This document shows, in pieces, positions 6,857 through 9,601 of a DNA stretch of 9,601 nucleotides. The DNA is from CAZVEV01 sp964625865 (GTDB lineage Bacteria; Planctomycetota; Phycisphaerae; SM23-33). A program made the position numbers and the translations under genes. Position 1 is the stretch's first letter, and every line of letters begins with the position of its first letter. The notes below the pieces were generated by a model. It did not search any database, had not been told where the DNA came from, and worked only from the letters and a program-made list of their open reading frames with translations. The stretch is from the NCBI GenBank assembly GCA_964625865.1, contig CAZVEV010000240.1, positions 1 to 9,601 of the forward strand. The letters are read 5' to 3'.

Positions 6857-7927
6857 TCAATACCGCCCGTACTCGCGGGCGGTTTCGTAGAGGGCGACCA
6901 CGTTGGCCGTTGATGAGTTGTCCTGGAGGGCGTGGGTGGGGGCGAGGCAGTAGCCGCCGCCGGGGGCCATGATCTCAAGCGTTCGGCGGACGTCGTCGGC
7001 TGTGTCGGCTGGCGTACCGAAGGCCACCGGCCCCGCGGTTGAGATGCAGCCGTGGAAGAACAGGCGCCCGCCGAAGGTGTCCTTGAGGTACCGCGGGGCC
7101 ATGTGGGCGGCTTCGGGCTGGAGCGTCTCGACGCCGGCGATGCCCATGTCGATGAAGTCCTCGTAGGCCCAACTGCTCGACCCGCAGGTGTGGATCATCA
7201 CGGGCAGGTCGTACGCGCGGGCCAGGTCCACCAACTGCTGGTGCAGCGGGCGAATGTGCTTGCGGAACAGGTCGAGGCTGATTAGCGGGCCGATCTGCGT
7301 GCCCAGGTCCTCGCCCAGCCACATGAAGTCGACCCCGCCGTCGGCTGCTTCCAGTGTGCGACGGGTCACCTCGACGTTGATCTCCGTTCGGCGCCGGGCC
7401 AGCAGGAGCCCGGCCGGGTCGTCGGTTATCAGGTCCACCAGCGTCTGCTCCATCGTCCGGAGCATGCCGTTGGCGTTGATGATATCGCCCAGCCCGGGAT
7501 TGCCCACGTAGACGGCAAACTCGCGGTGCTCCCTGCACGCGGCGGCAACGTGGCTGTAGTCGAAGTCGTCCGGGGAGGGCATGGGCCAGTCGGCCACCGC
7601 CTGGGCGTCCGCGTCGCGAAGGGGCCACTCGCAGTAGTCCCAGTACCCGCCGGTCTCGTGCTCGACCCACCGCCGGCGCCTGCCCCAGTTGTCGGCAACG
7701 ATCCCCCGGTCGGGAATGTCCGGATGCAGTTTCGCCCCGGCGTATCGCGCGCCGACGCCGCGGAAGTCCACCCCCAGCGCCCGGCGCAGGGCCTCGTCGT
7801 CATCCGGCGCGACGGAGAAATGCGCCTTGAGGCGCCGGTCGATCCCGGCGTTGGCGCCGTAGTTGATCGGCACGCGGTCGGCCTGGCCGTGCGCCATCGT
7901 CATCAGCACGCGCTGCTTGGACGTCAT
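6857..7927 (-). CDS. URO-D superfamily protein, probable corrinoid-type methyltransferase
   Basis: The 356-residue product has the URO-D TIM-barrel layout seen in MtaA/MtbA/CmuA-like methyltransferases rather than haem-pathway HemE. It has an N-terminal MTSKQRVLMTMAHGQADRVP, a middle WLGEDLGTQIGPLISLDLFRK (203-223), and VMIHTCGSS (243-251). FFHGCIST lies at 290-297 and GGGYCLAPTHALQ at 323-335. His246, Cys248 and Cys327 give the H-X-C...C zinc site of corrinoid-protein methyltransferases; the 79-residue Cys-Cys spacing is close to what I recall for MtbA. It would transfer a methyl group between a cobamide protein or substrate and an activated thiol or folate-like acceptor, in the cytoplasm. 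ATG 7927 overlaps the upstream ABC ATPase stop (ATGA) and follows GGAGGG by six bases. No corrinoid protein or activator is visible in the window. The superfamily is clear; substrate and direction are unknown. Confidence 0.85.
   Translation of the reverse strand: MTSKQRVLMTMAHGQADRVPINYGANAGIDRRLKAHFSVAPDDDEALRRALGVDFRGVGARYAGAKLHPDIPDRGIVADNWGRRRRWVEHETGGYWDYCEWPLRDADAQAVADWPMPSPDDFDYSHVAAACREHREFAVYVGNPGLGDIINANGMLRTMEQTLVDLITDDPAGLLLARRRTEINVEVTRRTLEAADGGVDFMWLGEDLGTQIGPLISLDLFRKHIRPLHQQLVDLARAYDLPVMIHTCGSSSWAYEDFIDMGIAGVETLQPEAAHMAPRYLKDTFGGRLFFHGCISTAGPVAFGTPADTADDVRRTLEIMAPGGGYCLAPTHALQDNSSTANVVALYETAREYGRY
6862..6887 (+). terminator. Candidate terminator of resB-ccsA, inside the convergent gene's 3' end
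   Basis: ACCGCCCG (6862-6869) and CGGGCGGT (6876-6883) form a perfect 8-bp stem with a 6-nt loop, followed on the plus strand by a short T-containing run (TTCG, after the T that ends the stem). It lies about 70 bases after the ccsA stop and covers the last codons of the convergent URO-D gene. It would stop plus-strand transcription before it runs antisense into that operon. The T-run is short, so efficiency is doubtful. Confidence 0.4.
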
Positions 7928-9474
7928 CGCCCGCCCTCCGGTCCGACCGCGCCGGCCTTGTCGTCCTGGAACTCGCCTGCGCCGATGAAGCACTGGATGA
8001 GGCGTTCCTCGTCGGCTTCGGCGGCGGGGAGTATGTGGGTCATTCGCCCGTGTCGCATCACGCCGATGCGGTCGCTCATCGAGATCAGTTCGGGCATGTC
8101 CGAGGAGATCATGATCACGCTCTTGCCCTGGGCGGCAAGGTCCACCATCAGGGCGTAGATGTGCTCCTTGGCGCCGATGTCGACGCCCTTGGTCGGCTCG
8201 TCGAAGATGAAGACCGTCGCCTCGCTGAGCAGCAGGCGAGCGATCACCGTCTTCTGCTGGTTGCCCCCGCTCAGGTCCGTCACGGCCTGGTCCGGGCCCG
8301 ATATCGAAATCTCCAGCCGTTCGACGAGGTCGTCGACGATGCGGCGTTCCTCGCCAAGGCGCAGGACGGCCCGGGGCAGCAGTTCGTTGCGAACGATGAT
8401 GATGTTCTCTCGCACGGACCGCTGGGCAAACAGGGCCGACGCCTTCCTGTCCTCGGTGATCAGGCAGATGCCTTCGCGCATGGCCCTTCGCGGCGAACTG
8501 GCGCGGACGGGCTTGCCGTTCAACACAATGCTCCCCCCGTCGCGTCGCGTGGCGCCGAAGATCAGGTTGACCAGTTCGCTCCGGCCCGATCCCACCAGCC
8601 CGCCGATGCCGAACACTTCGCCCCGGTGGACCGCAAAGCTTACGTCCCTGACGGCGCGGCCCTGCGAGATGTTGCTGACCTCGAGCTGCACGGGCCCGAT
8701 CTCGACCGGCTGGCGAGCGAAGAACAGCGAGGCCTCCCGCCCGACCATCTGCTTGATAACGGTCTGGAAGTCCACGTCGCTGACCCGGTGCGTGCCGACG
8801 AGCCCGCCGTCCTTCAAGATCGTCACCCGGTCCCCGATCTCGAAGACCTCCTCGAGGTAATGTGAAATGTAGATGATGCCCACCCCGCGCCCGCGGAGGT
8901 CTCGAACCAGGTCTATCAGCGCCCGCGTCTCGGCCAGGCCCAGCGAACTGGTGGGCTCGTCCATGATCAGGACCTTCGCCTGCCCGTGCAGCGCCTTGAC
9001 GATCTGGAGCATCTGCTGCTGTGCGGCCGAGAGGTCCTCGACCAGCGCCCGCGGGTCAATATCGATGCTCAGGGACGCCACGATCCGTCCGGCCTCGGCG
9101 ATCTGGGCTCGCGAATCGACCACGCCGGGGACCTTCCCCCCGGTCTCACAGCCCAGGAAGATGTTGTCGGCCACGGTGAGTGACTCGATCAGCTCGACGT
9201 CCTGGTAGATCGTTGAGATGCCCCGCGCCATTGCCCCCCTCGGGTCCAGGGCCGCCATCTCCTGCCCCATCACGCAGATCGTTCCCGCATTCGGCCGGAC
9301 GGCGCCGGCAAGGATCTTGATCAGCGTCGACTTGCCGGCCCCGTTCTCTCCGACCAGACAGTGGATCTCACCGGCGAGAAGGTCGAAGTCCACCCCGTCC
9401 AGCGCCCGGGTGTGCCCGTACGTCTTGGTGACACCCTCCAGCCGCAATAACACGTCCGACGTTGGCATAGACAT
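7924..9474 (-). CDS. Sugar-type ABC transporter ATPase, two fused nucleotide-binding domains (RbsA/MglA-like)
   Basis: Energises import by a carbohydrate-uptake (CUT2) type ABC transporter at the inner face of the membrane. The 516 residues hold two ATP-binding domains, the standard size and design of RbsA, MglA and XylG. Domain 1 has Walker A GENGAGKST (42-50), the signature LSAAQQQ (148-154, less canonical than LSGGQ), Walker B VLIMDEP (168-174) and the switch His205 (ISHYLEE). Domain 2 has the degenerate Walker A GLVGSGRSE (292-300), signature LSGGNQQK (401-408), Walker B VFIFDEP (421-427) and Ser in place of the switch His (MISSDMPEL). This asymmetry is normal for the family. The start at 9474 follows GAGGA at a 9-nt spacing; ATG 9468 is an alternative. 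Permease and binding protein are not in the window and are probably encoded beyond 9601. The URO-D gene follows with a 4-bp overlap. The substrate cannot be read from the ATPase alone. Confidence 0.95.
   Translation of the reverse strand: MSMPTSDVLLRLEGVTKTYGHTRALDGVDFDLLAGEIHCLVGENGAGKSTLIKILAGAVRPNAGTICVMGQEMAALDPRGAMARGISTIYQDVELIESLTVADNIFLGCETGGKVPGVVDSRAQIAEAGRIVASLSIDIDPRALVEDLSAAQQQMLQIVKALHGQAKVLIMDEPTSSLGLAETRALIDLVRDLRGRGVGIIYISHYLEEVFEIGDRVTILKDGGLVGTHRVSDVDFQTVIKQMVGREASLFFARQPVEIGPVQLEVSNISQGRAVRDVSFAVHRGEVFGIGGLVGSGRSELVNLIFGATRRDGGSIVLNGKPVRASSPRRAMREGICLITEDRKASALFAQRSVRENIIIVRNELLPRAVLRLGEERRIVDDLVERLEISISGPDQAVTDLSGGNQQKTVIARLLLSEATVFIFDEPTKGVDIGAKEHIYALMVDLAAQGKSVIMISSDMPELISMSDRIGVMRHGRMTHILPAAEADEERLIQCFIGAGEFQDDKAGAVGPEGGR
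7934..7939 (-). promoter_or_regulatory. Ribosome binding site of the URO-D gene inside the ABC ATPase gene
   Basis: GGAGGG (minus strand, 7939-7934) sits six bases upstream of the ATG at 7927, within the final codons of the ATPase gene. It decides the start against the in-frame ATG at 7993, which would add 22 arginine- and glycine-rich residues atypical of the family. With the ATGA overlap it points to coupled translation. Confidence 0.7.
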
Positions 9475-9483
9475 TTTCGCTGA

Positions 9484-9488
9484 TCCTC
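9484..9488 (-). promoter_or_regulatory. Ribosome binding site of the ABC ATPase gene
   Basis: GAGGA on the minus strand lies nine bases upstream of the ATG at 9474. It favours this start over the second in-frame ATG at 9468, from which it would be 15 bases away. Confidence 0.55.
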
Positions 9489-9495
9489 ACTGCCA

Positions 9496-9535
9496 CCACC
9501 GGGCTTGTCCCGGTGGAGCACTGGTTCGTCACCAG
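9496..9535. repeat. Two adjacent hairpins in the leader of the ABC ATPase gene
   Basis: CCACCGGG (9496-9503) and CCCGGTGG (9509-9516) form a perfect 8-bp stem around a 5-nt loop. Next to it CTGGT (9521-9525) and ACCAG (9531-9535) form a 5-bp stem. They lie upstream of the ATPase start, where many transporter operons carry mRNA-stabilising stems between the binding-protein and ATPase genes. The GC palindrome with a CTTGT loop also resembles a dispersed REP-like unit. The structure is seen; the role is inferred. Confidence 0.45.
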
Positions 9536-9548
9536 CCGAAAGGCCTCG

Positions 9549-9601
9549 CCCCCCCACCAACCCCCCCCCGGGGGGGGGCCCGCGGGGGGGGGGGGGGGGG
9601 G
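9549..9601. other. C/G homopolymer tail, probable sequencing or assembly artefact
   Basis: The last 53 bases are runs of C and then G: seven C, nine C followed directly by nine G (a perfect 18-bp palindrome at 9561-9578), then 18 G to the end. Nothing like this occurs elsewhere in the window. Poly-G read tails from two-colour sequencing, joined to their reverse complement at a contig end, would produce this pattern. It should not be interpreted biologically. Confidence 0.8.

Noticed and set aside
6857..7927. Calling the URO-D homologue hemE
   Set aside because: The H-X-C...C zinc ligands and the transporter operon context fit the methyltransferase branch, not haem-pathway uroporphyrinogen decarboxylase, despite the nearby haem-handling genes on the other strand.
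8035..8865. 276-codon plus-strand open frame antisense to the ABC ATPase
   Set aside because: The minus strand carries complete ABC motifs throughout; this frame shows none of its own.

Overview
This is a GC-rich bacterial window with six intact protein-coding genes, no RNA gene and no CRISPR array. The combination of System II cytochrome c maturation (separate ResB and CcsA), an AspRS of the non-discriminating type, a REP-like palindromic repeat pair, short 'orphan' envelope lipoproteins and a cobamide-type URO-D homologue next to a sugar-type ABC ATPase suggests a Planctomycetota-like organism (Phycisphaerae or a relative). That assignment is an inference from gene style, not a search. The right edge (9549-9601) degenerates into C and G homopolymers and looks like a contig end with sequencing or assembly artefact.

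Layout. 84-1901 (minus): aspS, with a 13-bp hairpin downstream (12-56) and a candidate sigma70-type promoter upstream (1967-1994). 1902-2498: 597 bp without a gene, holding a 229-bp composite inverted repeat with 35-bp perfect arms and nested hairpins (2137-2365). 2499-3802 (minus): two adjacent predicted lipoprotein genes, the short one first and the long one second in transcription order. They are recognisable paralogues, 14 bp apart, of unknown function. 3803-4046: divergent intergenic region with a strong 12-bp hairpin. 4047-6793 (plus): resB-ccsA, overlapping by one base, which together form the membrane haem-delivery and cytochrome c synthase complex. 6857-9474 (minus): a sugar-type ABC transporter ATPase (RbsA/MglA architecture) followed, with a 4-bp ATGA overlap, by a URO-D-superfamily protein that carries the zinc ligands of corrinoid-dependent methyltransferases.

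How the genes work together. The resB-ccsA pair is a functional unit: all four histidines expected of the System II haem path are present. The ABC-ATPase/URO-D pair is translationally coupled and probably the tail of a longer uptake operon whose permease and substrate-binding genes lie beyond the right edge. This suggests import and then demethylation or other C1 chemistry on a methylated or methoxylated small molecule. The lipoprotein pair looks like a small envelope operon created by tandem duplication. aspS is a housekeeping gene, but its sequence hints that this organism makes Asn-tRNA by the indirect transamidation route.

Most of the sequence is ordinary. The parts most worth a second look are the ABC/URO-D coupling, the duplicated lipoprotein family with its orphan C-terminal domain, and the composite REP-like element.
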